Source: G963663365 sp963663365
Lineage (GTDB): Bacteria; Hinthialibacterota; Hinthialibacteria; Hinthialibacterales; G963663365
NCBI GenBank assembly: GCA_963663365.2
Contig: CAXXIH010000003.1
Coordinates: 310,001-374,000, forward strand
Length of the DNA stretch: 64,000 bases
Reading direction: 5' to 3'
Positions 35,369 through 44,900 of this stretch are shown here, in pieces. Every line of letters begins with the position of its first letter. The first letter of the stretch is position 1. Position numbers and translations under genes: made by a program. The notes beneath the pieces were generated by a model. It searched no databases, was not told the origin of the DNA, and was given only the letters and a program-made list of their open reading frames with translations.

Positions 35369-37194
35369 TGCGAATTCTCCCGCTCGGCGTACTCCACGGC
35401 GTTGATCTCATCCAGGTTTTGCGCATCGAGGATTTCGTAACGGTAGCCTTGCTCGGTTAAAAACAGCTGTCTGCGTTGAGCATATTCGGCTTCGCAGGTA
35501 TCGCTCGAAACCAGGCTATAGAAATGGGCCACTTGACCATCGCTTTTAGGCCGGAGAATCCGCCCCAAACGTTGGGCCTCTTCCTGACGTGATCCGAAAG
35601 TTCCTGAAACCTGAATGGCAACTTCCGCTTCAGGTAAATCGACCGCAAAATTGGCGACTTTCGATACGACCAAGGTGTTGATCTCCCGCCGCCGGAACCG
35701 GTCATATAGGTCTTCGCGTTCCCGGTTCGGCATTTGTCCGGTTATCACCGGCAGTTTCAACATCTGGGCGATTTTGTGTAATTGATCGAGATACTGCCCG
35801 ATAATCAGTATTTGGCTTTGGCTGTGTTTTTTGATTAGGTCACGGGCTACGATGATTTTGTCCGGATTCTCCGAGGCAATGCGGAACTGAGAACGATTGG
35901 GGGCGGTGACATAATCCCGCCGCGCCGCGCCAATCAGCGGCAAACGTATCTCGTGACAGATCGCCTTAGCGATCCAACCCTGCGATTCAAGCACCTTCCA
36001 AGGCACATCGTAGCATTTGGGGCCGATCAGACTGAAAACATCTTCTTCTAAACCGTCTTCACGCACCAATGTGGCGGTTAAGCCTATACGCCGCCGGGCT
36101 TGGATATCCGCCGTCATCCGAAAGACCGGGGCTGGGAGAAGATGGACTTCATCATAGACGATGAGCCCCCAGTTCCGGGCATTAAATAAGGCCATATGCG
36201 GCCACTGCTCTTCTCCGGCATCTTCTTCAGCGGGCGCTTCGGCATTTTCCTCTTGGTTTGTCTGGGGGGCTTCATCGTCGTCTTTGGATTTCCGTTTTCG
36301 TTTGCGATATGTGAGTATCTGGTAAGTCGCGATGGTCACGGGGCCGATTGTTTTGGATTCGCCGCTGTACTCCGCGATCATATCCTCAGTCACTGTGGTT
36401 TTATCCAAAATCTCACGCCGCCATTGATGAAGGGCAACGATGTTGGTCACCAAGATCAATGTATGGCATTGCATTTCGGCCATCGCACCGATGCCGACAA
36501 CCGTTTTTCCCGCGCCGCAGGGCAAGCACACTACGCCGCTACCGCCTTCCCAACTGCCGCCCCGGTAAAACGCCGATACCGACTGCTTTTGATAATCGCG
36601 CAGATCGAATGTCTTTCCACTTAATGTCTGTTCTCGCACCGCGACTCCCATTGGCGCGCCTTCAACATATCCGGCCAAGTCTTTTACGGGATGCCCCAAG
36701 CGCAACAAAGTCTGCTTGAGAAGGCCGCGGTCGGTTGCTTTGACCAGCGCTGTTCCATCCGGCTGCAATTCCAAAAGCGGACCGGCCTTTTTATGTGACA
36801 GGATTTCCTGCATGAGGCCGATGTCGGATGCCCTTAAGACAAGCGGTGGAAGCTGGCCTTCGGCGCCAGGCGTGGCGGGAGGGCCGCTTTCGATACGATC
36901 TAAAATCAACCGGCCATAACGGCCCATCAATTCCCGGATATCGATGATGACGTTATTGGGAACCGGATAACGTGAGTGTTCAGTAAGAAACTCGACGATT
37001 TGATCCGCCTGTGCACCGGCGCTGGCGGCATTCCACAGAGAAAGCGGTGTGATGGTGTAGGTATGAATGTGCTCGGGGCATTTTGTGAGTTCTGCAAATG
37101 CCCCCAATCCGTCACGGGCATCCGCGAATCCCGGTGTGTTGACTTCTAAGTACACCGTTCGGTCGCTTTGAATTATTAAAGGTTTTGGTTCCAT
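35365..37194 (-). CDS. XPB-type DNA repair helicase (superfamily 2)
   Basis: 609 residues. N-terminal XPB damage-recognition-like region (1-190), then an SF2 core: FDLRDYQKQSV, Walker A CGAGKT (226-231), DEVH box (348-351), TATLVRED with the RED motif (378-380), and C-terminal motifs QILIIGQYLDQL and EEAQRLGRILRPK. A charged, low-complexity insert lies at about 298-330 (RKRKRKSKDDDE, then Glu-rich) between motifs Ia/Ib and II, not usual for XPB. Bacterial XPB unwinds DNA 3'-5' and is linked to repair. Overlaps its partner gene by four bases. Confidence 0.92.
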   Translation of the reverse strand: MEPKPLIIQSDRTVYLEVNTPGFADARDGLGAFAELTKCPEHIHTYTITPLSLWNAASAGAQADQIVEFLTEHSRYPVPNNVIIDIRELMGRYGRLILDRIESGPPATPGAEGQLPPLVLRASDIGLMQEILSHKKAGPLLELQPDGTALVKATDRGLLKQTLLRLGHPVKDLAGYVEGAPMGVAVREQTLSGKTFDLRDYQKQSVSAFYRGGSWEGGSGVVCLPCGAGKTVVGIGAMAEMQCHTLILVTNIVALHQWRREILDKTTVTEDMIAEYSGESKTIGPVTIATYQILTYRKRKRKSKDDDEAPQTNQEENAEAPAEEDAGEEQWPHMALFNARNWGLIVYDEVHLLPAPVFRMTADIQARRRIGLTATLVREDGLEEDVFSLIGPKCYDVPWKVLESQGWIAKAICHEIRLPLIGAARRDYVTAPNRSQFRIASENPDKIIVARDLIKKHSQSQILIIGQYLDQLHKIAQMLKLPVITGQMPNREREDLYDRFRRREINTLVVSKVANFAVDLPEAEVAIQVSGTFGSRQEEAQRLGRILRPKSDGQVAHFYSLVSSDTCEAEYAQRRQLFLTEQGYRYEILDAQNLDEINAVEYAERENSQ

Positions 37195-37520
37195 ACGTTG
37201 TTTGGTTTCTTGCTCCAGCTAATAGAGAAAACACATGTGACAATCGGGCTCCAGTTTGTGCCCGAGAATTCATATACGCAGACTCCCCGTTGGGAATTTG
37301 TCTTGCGCGATGCTGCACGGAAAGGAGTTGCCCTCATTACGGTTCGGTGGCTTCCGAACTCCGCCCCGGTGTAAAGCGTTGAGCTTTAAAGGCAGGGGAA
37401 ACGCCGGATCAAGCGCAGATCCTAACAAAAATAGCACAGCGTTGCAGCTATCGCCACGCCGCACTGTGCTTAATGCGCAAATCGAGAGTCTAGGAACACT
37501 AACAACGATTCATAATCGGC
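37195..37520. other. Intergenic region with gene debris
   Basis: 326 bp without an intact gene. On the plus strand a frame from 37228 to a stop at 37377 reads VPENSYTQTPRWEFVLRDAA then RKGVALITVRWL, vaguely like a phospholipase-D-type fragment, with no start or ribosome site. Together with the truncated hydrolase next door it looks like decayed coding DNA. Confidence 0.35.
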
Positions 37521-37817
37521 TTAGTCCCGCTGTTTCTCCGGAGAATTCCTGCGTTCTCCGTATCGCAATACACAAAAGTCTTTCCCCAGCCGTTCACATT
37601 CGCCGATCAATTCAATAGGCGAGGCTGTGTTGAATGTGAACATCTCATCGTGGCATGGAATAACCACGGTCGCTCCAATCTTGTGAGCCAACCAAGCCGC
37701 TTCCCGGCTGTTGAGATTTCCGGCAACACGTCTTTCCGGCGTCCGGCCATTCATTGGCAAAAGTGCTACATCGACCGTGAGCGGTTTTAATCTTTTGACT
37801 ATCTGCAGATAAAGCAA
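37521..37817 (-). pseudogene. C-terminal fragment of a UlaG-like metallo-beta-lactamase-fold hydrolase
   Basis: About 95 residues matching the last third of UlaG-like MBL proteins: VDVALLPMNGR, then NLNSREAAWLAHKIGATVVIP and CHDEMFTFN, where homologues have the final metal-site HYDMF. The N-terminal two thirds, including HxHxDH, are absent: a stop lies just upstream in frame, no good start codon exists, and the left part runs into the Psp terminator. Non-functional remnant. Confidence 0.75.
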
Positions 37818-37819
37818 AA

Positions 37820-37860
37820 CCAGGCTTCAGTGACGGAGCGATCTCGTTTTTGAAGCCTGG
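37820..37860 (-). terminator. Intrinsic terminator of the psp operon
   Basis: CCAGGCTTCA and TGAAGCCTGG form a perfect 10-bp stem with a 21-base loop, followed on the minus strand by TTTTGCTTT. It begins 36 bp past the pspC stop. Confidence 0.7.
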
Positions 37861-37896
37861 CTCGAAGAAGCGCCTGAGGTGGACATGAGCAGTTAT

Positions 37897-38355
37897 CTAC
37901 TCATTCAGGCGTTGATCCCAACTATAATCCCGGGCCGTTACGATGTTTTCCATCCGTTGGATACGGCGATCCAGGCTGTCGAAGGTCCGTTTGAGGCGCA
38001 TAAGCGCCATTTTTCGCCCGGTGACATAGGAGTTGTAAAATTCTTCTTCTTGTTCGTTACGCAGTGGCAGAACCGGTTCGGGTTTCATAAGTAAGGCCGC
38101 CAAGATGTAGAAAAATACAACCGGGAAAAATCCGGAAACAAAAAGGAGGGCGATGATAATCACCCGGAGCCAGAACGCGGAAAAGTCCAAATGATCCGCA
38201 ATCCCTTTGCATACGCCGAAGACCATCCCCTGGCGTGACCGGTATAATCCCCGCCTGCGCCCGTTCGCGTCTCTTCGGTAATATGATGAATTGAGGTCAC
38301 GATCCATTGTTGTTTGATATAAATCGTCCTGATGGTGCATATTATTGCGGGTCAT
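37897..38355 (-). CDS. pspC: PspC-domain membrane protein
   Basis: 152 residues. PspC domain: RRGLYRSRQGMVFGVCKGIA, then DHLDFSAFWLRVIIIAL and a second hydrophobic part (FFPVVFFYILAALLMKP). The C-terminal helix (MRLKRTFDSLDRRIQRMEN) resembles the C-terminal helix of the PspB-like proteins in the same operon. PspC relays inner-membrane stress, with PspB, to PspA-PspF. I place the start at ATG 38355, which overlaps the upstream stop (ATGA) and has GGATGGGG before it. Last gene of the operon. Confidence 0.9.
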   Translation of the reverse strand: MTRNNMHHQDDLYQTTMDRDLNSSYYRRDANGRRRGLYRSRQGMVFGVCKGIADHLDFSAFWLRVIIIALLFVSGFFPVVFFYILAALLMKPEPVLPLRNEQEEEFYNSYVTGRKMALMRLKRTFDSLDRRIQRMENIVTARDYSWDQRLNE

Positions 38356-38591
38356 GAGGCCCCATCCTTTCTGTTTTGTTCGAACATGAGCGTTTCTAAA
38401 GCGTCGATGCGTTTTTCCATACGCATCAAGCCTTGGTGTATGTCTTGCATTAGTTGGGTTTCTTCCGAGGTCATATTTCCGGAAGAATCGCCTTTGAGTA
38501 CCTTGAGTGCTGCCAGCATGATTGCGGCTAAGCCAAGAATCAGCGGCATTCCCACCGTGCATAAGATCGCGAGTTCGGCAACTCCAAGCAT
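38352..38591 (-). CDS. PspB-like envelope stress protein 1
   Basis: 79 residues. One membrane helix (LAILCTVGMPLILGLAAIMLAAL), then a cytosolic amphipathic helix EETQLMQDIHQGLMRMEKRI followed by DALETL, the same layout as PspB (TM plus ALESIL helix). Closest of the four paralogues to E. coli PspB in size. Overlaps pspC by four bases, so likely translationally coupled. Confidence 0.8.
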   Translation of the reverse strand: MLGVAELAILCTVGMPLILGLAAIMLAALKVLKGDSSGNMTSEETQLMQDIHQGLMRMEKRIDALETLMFEQNRKDGAS

Positions 38592-38623
38592 TTTCTATTC
38601 CGCCTTTTTATTTTGTATGCCTA

Positions 38624-38896
38624 TCAATCCTTGATCGCAAAGCGTTCGGTATTCTCTGTATGCCGGTCCAAGATAATCGTTTCCAACGCTTCCATACGCC
38701 GCTCGAGCCTGACAGAAACAATCTGCAACTCCTGAAACATCTTTGCTTCATCCGCCGAAGCCCGGGCTCCACCTGACTTTCCGCTATTGGTGAGGAGTTT
38801 CAGCGCAACGACACACACACCACCAAAGATGGCAAAGAATCCCAGAACCAAGATAATCACGAAGAGAAACGGTAATGTTACCACTGCGAATTCCAT
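38624..38896 (-). CDS. PspB-like envelope stress protein 2
   Basis: 90 residues: one long membrane helix (VTLPFLFVIILVLGFFAIFGG and on), then DEAKMFQELQIVSVRLERRM and EALETIILD. The heptad helix aligns without gaps to the two flanking PspB-like proteins. GGAG lies 8 bases before the ATG. 32 bp before the next gene. Confidence 0.75.
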   Translation of the reverse strand: MEFAVVTLPFLFVIILVLGFFAIFGGVCVVALKLLTNSGKSGGARASADEAKMFQELQIVSVRLERRMEALETIILDRHTENTERFAIKD

Positions 38897-38955
38897 GAGT
38901 TTTTCTCCTTGTGCTCCTTGGCTGTCAATCTAGGCCGCAATTCCGGCGATTGTGT

Positions 38956-39381
38956 TTAGCGTCGCAAACTTGTTTTGAAATCTTCCACTTTGGCACGGTC
39001 CATCAAGATGGTTTCCAGCGTTTCCACGCGTTCTTCCAACTTTGAAAAACCAATATGCAACTCCTGAATTAACCTTGTTTCTTCGGCGTCTTCTTTTTTG
39101 TCTTTGCTCTTCTTCTCGACCGATAGGGCTTTCATAGCTCCTACACAGATCCCGGCAAACAAGGCCAAGATCAAGAACATCGGGACGCAAACCATGAGGA
39201 GTTTCAGCGGTATAGCCATGTGGCTGGCCCAACTGCCCGCGGGGAATATGTCGGGCGATGGGCCGAATCTCACCATGGGTGCGTCAAGGACACTCAGAAC
39301 AACCAAAACGCAGATGCCCAGCAGAAAAAAGCCGCAAACGACGACAAACAAACCCAGGAAAAACCGAAGTATCGCTCTCAC
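38956..39381 (-). CDS. PspB-like envelope stress protein 3, two-TM form
   Basis: 141 residues with two membrane segments (FFLGLFVVVCGFFLLGICVLV and LKLLMVCVPMFLILALFAGI) around a ~35-residue outer loop, then the shared helix EETRLIQELHIGFSKLEERV and ETLETILMD. The start is GTG 39381, overlapping the upstream stop (GTGA). The added first helix and outer loop set it apart from classic PspB. Confidence 0.7.
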   Translation of the reverse strand: MRAILRFFLGLFVVVCGFFLLGICVLVVLSVLDAPMVRFGPSPDIFPAGSWASHMAIPLKLLMVCVPMFLILALFAGICVGAMKALSVEKKSKDKKEDAEETRLIQELHIGFSKLEERVETLETILMDRAKVEDFKTSLRR

Positions 39382-39758
39382 GTTGTCTGCCCCTTATTTG
39401 TTTCCGTTTCAACCGGTGCTAAGTTGGCTGTTAGATATGCTTCCGGTTCGGCCTCCAACATATGCAAAACGGCCTGGGTGTAAATTAGACCGCTTTGTAT
39501 ATGTTGCAACAGCTGCAATTCTTCATCTTCAGTGATAATCCTGGCAGCTTCTCCGGTCACAGTCCGGGGCTGATCGGCGCTGCATAGAGTATCAACCGGA
39601 TGGTTGCCGGGGGGCAGCGCCCACATCAGAAAATACGTTCCTGTATATTCCTCGTTCACGTTCCCCGTGCCTAGTCCGGTGATGCGGTCACTGATGGTCA
39701 AGACGAGTGTGTTTGAGATGAACGTCGCGACCAGAAGTAGTTTCATGAAGACAGACAT
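39378..39758 (-). CDS. Diverged PspB-helix protein 4, exported form
   Basis: 126 residues. N-terminal hydrophobic segment (MKLLLVATFISNTLVLTI), a middle region of about 55 residues, then DEELQLLQHIQSGLIYTQAV and LHMLEAEPEAYL. The register of this helix matches the three downstream PspB-like proteins, but Glu/Arg positions are changed and no second membrane helix follows, so its C-terminus may be on the outer side. First gene after pspA; GGGGGT precedes the ATG. No function known. Confidence 0.6.
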   Translation of the reverse strand: MSVFMKLLLVATFISNTLVLTISDRITGLGTGNVNEEYTGTYFLMWALPPGNHPVDTLCSADQPRTVTGEAARIITEDEELQLLQHIQSGLIYTQAVLHMLEAEPEAYLTANLAPVETETNKGQTT

Positions 39759-39855
39759 CGGCTGTTACCCCCTGCAAATACAGCGTTTCAAGTCCCGGTT
39801 GAAAATGGGCCGAGTCCCTTATCGGATTTCTTGGTTGGTTGAGATGGGAACGGAA

Positions 39856-40539
39856 TTAGGCGCTTGCCGGACCCTCTGGCTTCTGAGCGTTTTTGTCCTT
39901 AAGGGCTTTCAGCTCGTTCTCAAGTTCTTCATCTCCTTCGAGACGTGAGAACTCTTCCTCAAGCGTGGGTTTCCGGCCGTAGTTGATTAGATCCGCCTCG
40001 ACTTCCATCCGCTCAATACGGTTTTCAAAATTCTCGAAACGAGCCATTACATCGCTCGTGTCGGCACGCCGAATATCACTCTGAGCCCGCTTTTTGCGGT
40101 TGGCGTGGATATGCCGCTGAACCAAGATGCGTTGCTTCTCACGGGCGGCATTAAGGCGCTCTTCAAGCTGAGTGATGTCTGATTGATACTGCTCAACGAG
40201 TCCATCGCATTGCGCGGCTTCATTCTGCATGGCTTCAGCTCGCTCGCGGTACCGGCGGCGCTCCAGTAAGGCTTCCCGCGCCAGGTCTTCACGGCCTTTG
40301 CTAACAGCCAATTCGGCTTTGCTGCCCCATTCTTCTGCGCGCTTTTCCACTTCGGTTAGCTGACGCTGGACTTTCTTTTTGTTTGCCATCACGCCCGCGC
40401 ATGAGGCTTTGATTTCGACCAGGGTGTCCTCCATTTCCTGGATCATAAGCTTGACCAGCTTTTCAGGGTCCTCGGCCCGATCCAGCATGGCGTTGATGTT
40501 GGAACTGATGATGTCGCGAACCCGCGTGAAGATACCCAT
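39856..40539 (-). CDS. pspA: Phage shock protein A (PspA/IM30)
   Basis: 227 residues, the usual length. MGIFTRVRDIISSNINAMLD is the membrane-binding first helix; DPEKLVKLMIQEMEDTLVEI and a long coiled coil follow. Coats and repairs stressed inner membrane as ESCRT-III-like assemblies and, in enterobacteria, inhibits PspF. I chose ATG 40539, where all homologues start; the open frame upstream is not coding. First gene of a six-gene operon under a sigma-54 type promoter. Confidence 0.95.
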   Translation of the reverse strand: MGIFTRVRDIISSNINAMLDRAEDPEKLVKLMIQEMEDTLVEIKASCAGVMANKKKVQRQLTEVEKRAEEWGSKAELAVSKGREDLAREALLERRRYRERAEAMQNEAAQCDGLVEQYQSDITQLEERLNAAREKQRILVQRHIHANRKKRAQSDIRRADTSDVMARFENFENRIERMEVEADLINYGRKPTLEEEFSRLEGDEELENELKALKDKNAQKPEGPASA

Positions 40540-40627
40540 AATTTTAGTCCTCCGAATGGCCCATTTGGGCGATATTGATGACGTCCAAGTGTGTCTGGGG
40601 CCAGTTGACGTCTTGCTTTTTATAGAA

Positions 40628-40641
40628 GCAGAATGTGGACC
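40628..40641 (-). promoter_or_regulatory. Sigma-54 type promoter of pspA
   Basis: On the minus strand TTGGTCCACATTCTGCT carries the invariant GG-N10-GC of -24/-12 promoters. The GC lies about 89 bp before pspA, giving a leader near 75 bases. pspA is the standard PspF/sigma-54 target and pspF is divergent here, so context agrees with the motif. Confidence 0.7.
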
Positions 40642-40720
40642 AAATGATATAAGTCTTTTTAAATGAGTATATTGCAATACATTGAAAGTCTGTATTGATA
40701 CAAAAAATAGGTTTTATTTA

Positions 40721-40749
40721 ATATATTATGGTTTTAAACCATAATATAT
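40721..40749. promoter_or_regulatory. Large palindrome, likely PspF enhancer/autoregulatory site
   Basis: ATATATTATGGTTT (40721-40734) and AAACCATAATATAT (40736-40749) are perfect 14-base arms around one T. The centre is about 94 bp upstream of the pspA -24 box, a normal enhancer distance, and 30 bp before the pspF ATG. A further half-site TATTATGGTT covers the pspF start (40761-40770), fitting autorepression. Confidence 0.6.
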
Positions 40750-40764
40750 GGTAAATTATTTATT

Positions 40765-41844
40765 ATGGTTGAATATGCTGCTAATCAACAAATTGAGTCA
40801 CGCTCAGGTGCCGGGGCCGCCACAGAGGCATTGGGACAAGCAGAGTCGTTTCTCGAGTTTCAGGAGCGCCTGTCACAAGTTGCCCGCATTGACCGCCCGG
40901 TTCTTATTATCGGGGAGCGTGGAACCGGCAAGGAACTGGCTGCCTCACGTTTGCATTACCTTTCAAAGCGCTGGCAGGAACCGCTTATTGCCCTCAACTG
41001 CGCCGCGCTCGCGCCTTCATTGATCGAGGCCGAATTATTCGGGCATGAGGCCGGAGCCTTTACGGGCGCAGCTTCCCGAAGATTGGGGCGTTTTGAAGCC
41101 GCCAATGACGGCACGTTGTTTTTAGATGAGATCGCCACCATTCCCTTTGAAGCCCAGGAAAAAATCCTCCGGGTTGTGGAGTATGGTGTTTTTGAACGTG
41201 TGGGCGGCTCGGAGCCGGTCCATACTGATGTACGTATTATCGGTGCGACCAATGCGGATTTGGCCTCGATGGCACAAGATGGTGAGTTCAAATCCGACCT
41301 GCTTGACCGGCTGTCATTTGAAGTCTTGTTTCTGCCGCCTTTACGTGAACGGCAAGAGGATATTCCTTTACTGGCCCGCCATTTTTCAGCGAGAATGGCC
41401 TTTGAGATGGGCCGCGAGACTGTTCCGGAATTCAGCGAAGATATGATGCAACTAATGATGGTCTATCCATGGCCGGGTAATGTCCGTGAGTTGAAGAATG
41501 TTGTTGAGCGTGCGGTCTATCGTACGAATACGGAGGCAATTGACGAAATTGTATTTAATCCCTTTTTGTCCCCGTACAGTTTCTTACCTCAATCTCACAA
41601 ACCCGAAAAAACTGCTGAAGAACCCGCGGAAAAGGATGTTGTGCCACATGCCGCTGATCCTCTTGCTTCAAAATCCATGCAAGAAGCGCTGCAGGATGTG
41701 GAGTTGAACTACCTTCGTGCGGCTTTGCGTAAGACCCGCTACAACCAACGCCAAGCGGCCGGACTTTTGGACCTCACCTATAATCAATTTCGTCATCTCT
41801 ACCGCAAATACAAAGCGCAGTTGCAGGAGAGTTCACGGGATTAG
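40765..41844 (+). CDS. pspF: PspF-like sigma-54 activator
   Basis: 359 residues. No N-terminal sensory domain; the AAA+ domain starts near residue 20, as in PspF. Walker A GERGTGKE (50-57), GAFTGA loop that contacts sigma-54 (97-102), Walker B GTLFLDEIA, and a C-terminal Fis-type HTH (YNQRQAAGLLDLTYNQFRHL). A ~40-residue acidic linker joins the two. Divergent from pspA and presumably its activator, held off by PspA binding. Confidence 0.93.
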   Translation: MVEYAANQQIESRSGAGAATEALGQAESFLEFQERLSQVARIDRPVLIIGERGTGKELAASRLHYLSKRWQEPLIALNCAALAPSLIEAELFGHEAGAFTGAASRRLGRFEAANDGTLFLDEIATIPFEAQEKILRVVEYGVFERVGGSEPVHTDVRIIGATNADLASMAQDGEFKSDLLDRLSFEVLFLPPLRERQEDIPLLARHFSARMAFEMGRETVPEFSEDMMQLMMVYPWPGNVRELKNVVERAVYRTNTEAIDEIVFNPFLSPYSFLPQSHKPEKTAEEPAEKDVVPHAADPLASKSMQEALQDVELNYLRAALRKTRYNQRQAAGLLDLTYNQFRHLYRKYKAQLQESSRD

Positions 41845-41963
41845 GAACGGCATCAATTATGGTTGATGGATGCGAATCCACAAACTAGATTCCTTTTAGA
41901 AGGTCTATTATAGGCCGGTATGGGTGTATTTTATTTATTAACCGGGGGCACCCAAATATAAGG

Positions 41964-44900
41964 ATGATATTTCCAACTTGCCTTAAAGCCTGGTTGCGCT
42001 TATGTCTTTTGGCTTTGGCGCTTATTCCGGCCTATCTTGGGGAAATGGCGATATACGACCATCCCGGATGGGCTGGGACCGGTTATGTATGCGGCTTCCT
42101 TATGGCCTTTACGGTTGCGGCTTGGAGGCGGGAACCCAAAAGAGTCTTTGTTTATCCCCCCCATGATCCTCACTTACGGTACAGAATTTGGTGCGTATTC
42201 CCCGCCCTTCTATTTGGATTTGGAAGCTATTACACAAATCTATCCGAGCGCCTTTCGAATCGAACCGAAGTCTTATTGTGGCTGACGGCTCTGGCCTTTT
42301 GTGTGGTTCCTTTTTGGATTAAACGCAGTCGTCTCGATACCGGTTTGGCCTGCTCCGAGGATTTTCCTACATGGAGAATCCGTTTGGCACTTTGGTTACG
42401 GTCTTTAACGACGGCCCGGTGGTGGGAATTTGCGGCATGTTCGGGAATCTTTATTGTTGCATTCACATTCCGCTTTGCATATCTGGAACGTTACCCCTTG
42501 ATGTACCACAACGATGAGGCCAATTGTGGTATACAGGCATTGAATATCGTAAAAGAATGGCATAAAGGGGCCGTCAATTGGTTCCGCCCCCGCGATTTTT
42601 ATTATTTCCCGACCTTGGGCTTTCTGCCCAGTGCATTGTCTCAGGCGCTGTTTTCTCCGAACCAATTTGCCCACCGCCTTGCCAATGTGGCTTTTTCTAT
42701 GGTGGCGTTGGCATGTTTCTATTCTCTATTGCGCAATTTCTTAGGACGTTCCGGTGCATTGCTTGGCGCCGGGCTGGCTGCCACGGCCCATTATACGGTT
42801 CATTTTTCGCGCAGCGGTATTCATAGCGGCCATGCCGGTTTTATGGCCGTTATCTGTGCTTGGGTTTTATGGCGAGCGCTTTCAACAGGACGTGCACGTT
42901 GGTTTGTTATTTTAGGCATGGCACTCACAATGTGTTTGCTTACTTACCATGCCGCATTTTTAACACCGGTCTGGCTAGCGTTGGTTCTCATTGTATTCCT
43001 CCTCGTTTCTCCCGCTTTTCGCAAACGTTATCTGGGATCGCTGTTTCTGGCCTTTATTTCAGCGATTATTTTCTATGCACCGATGTTTGCCGAGTACCAA
43101 CGAGCGCCGCATACATTTCTGTCCCGTAGCGGATCCATGGTTTTCGGCGGCGATGAATACAGTGTCGGAAAAATGAAAGCCAAATTCGGCGAGGATTATC
43201 TTCCCGCTGTGCTCAAACACAATGCCGGGCGTGCTCTTACCTTATTCAGCAAAACTGAGACAACAAATCTGCAATACGGTTTCCGCTGTGGAGGGATGCT
43301 GGAAGATACGACATCAGCGGTACTGGTTCTGGGATTGGGAGTGGCCGCTGCGCGGATCTTGTGGTTTACACACTGGCCGCTGGTTTTGGGAATACTCCTC
43401 AACATCCTTTTCGGTGTCGTATTAACAACGAATTCTCCGGAATTTTCACGGATTGCCGGTCTGATGTTTCTGGTTCATTTTCTTCCCGCGCTATGGGGCC
43501 GGGAACTTTATTGTTCGGCCCGCGAGGCTGCGGGTAGACGTGGTGGGATTATTGCGGCATTTATGTTGGTCACTGGGCTGGTCTATATCGGATATACAAA
43601 TTTCGATCTGTATTTCAATCAGCATGATAAAAAGATGGGGCGCGGCAACGAATTGTACCGCACGCTCATTATGCTCGATGCGCGCGATGGCGGTCCGGCC
43701 AATTATACTTATGTCTATGCAAATACATTTCCCACCGATTTTCAGCACCGCTCACATCTATTTATTGCGGATGGCCACAAAACAGAGAGTTTTACAAAGG
43801 TTTCCTGGCTCGATTACCCACTCGATGCGAATATTACTTCGATAACATTTATTATTCCGAAAGATGATGAAAATCTTTTATCCCAATTACAGGATCGCTT
43901 CCCGGGGGGAGATTTGCGGGAACGTCATCTTATCCACCGTGAACCGAGTCATATCTACAATCGATATGTTGTTACAAGAACTAAGAGGGATTGGGCCGCC
44001 ATCCCTCAGAATAATGACTTTAAGCCGCTCCGGATTCTGGAATTTAATCCCCAAGACCGCAATAAAGCCTTTGGTTATGGACCTGTGGAGGGATTTGATT
44101 TGGCCGAAGTCCATATGGCCGGATTTCCGGCGGATGCAGGATCAGATGGAAAAGGTGTTTTGGTTGTAGCCGAGCCGGGCGAAGGAATTGTCCTTTTTGC
44201 CAGTACATCTTCGGAGGTCGATCTTGGAAGCCGTACGGCTGTTATTCGGGTTTTGATTGGTGCTACACAACCGGATGCGCAAGTCGCTTTGGTTGCCTTA
44301 AATAGCCCCGTTGATGGCCAAAGTGCCTATTTGCTTGCATGCGGACGGGCTGTGCCGGTAGGCCGAATGCGTGAATTACTTCTGATCTATCGTCCGCCTT
44401 CAAACCGGCTTAAGCCGCTTGTGCAGGTTGTCGTTCCAAAAGAAGCAAAAAAACATGTAGAAATCCGGATTGATAACTTGAGCGTGGAGCCATTGGCCGA
44501 CTTCTCAAAGAACAAAACCTTAATCCGTCTCGAACCGCCGGGGACTTTCAATGAAGGATTGGATGAATTACAAACCAATGTCAATGACGTTAACGGACAG
44601 GTGCAAATCGTAGATGTGCAAGGCAACACCAAAATTCATCTATCAATAAAGCCCGATAACGATGCTGCCAACATCGGTTTGTATGCCCGCAGGTTGTTGC
44701 CCCCTGCATCGGTTTGGATTAAAACCCAGTTTAGCAATGTGGTTGGAATGGAAGGAATGACGTATGTTGTTTTGACCAATGGCGAAGAGACTTTGGGTAT
44801 TTCGGAATTGAACAGCATGCGTGGCAATAAAATCCGAAATCTTGAGTTTGGCGGAAGCATTGAAAGCCGAGGCTCGGTACCGCCGTTTCTTGTGATTCAG

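Noticed and set aside
37228..37377. Phospholipase-D-like protein piece
   Set aside because: The similarity is short and vague, without start or HKD motif; kept only as possible debris.
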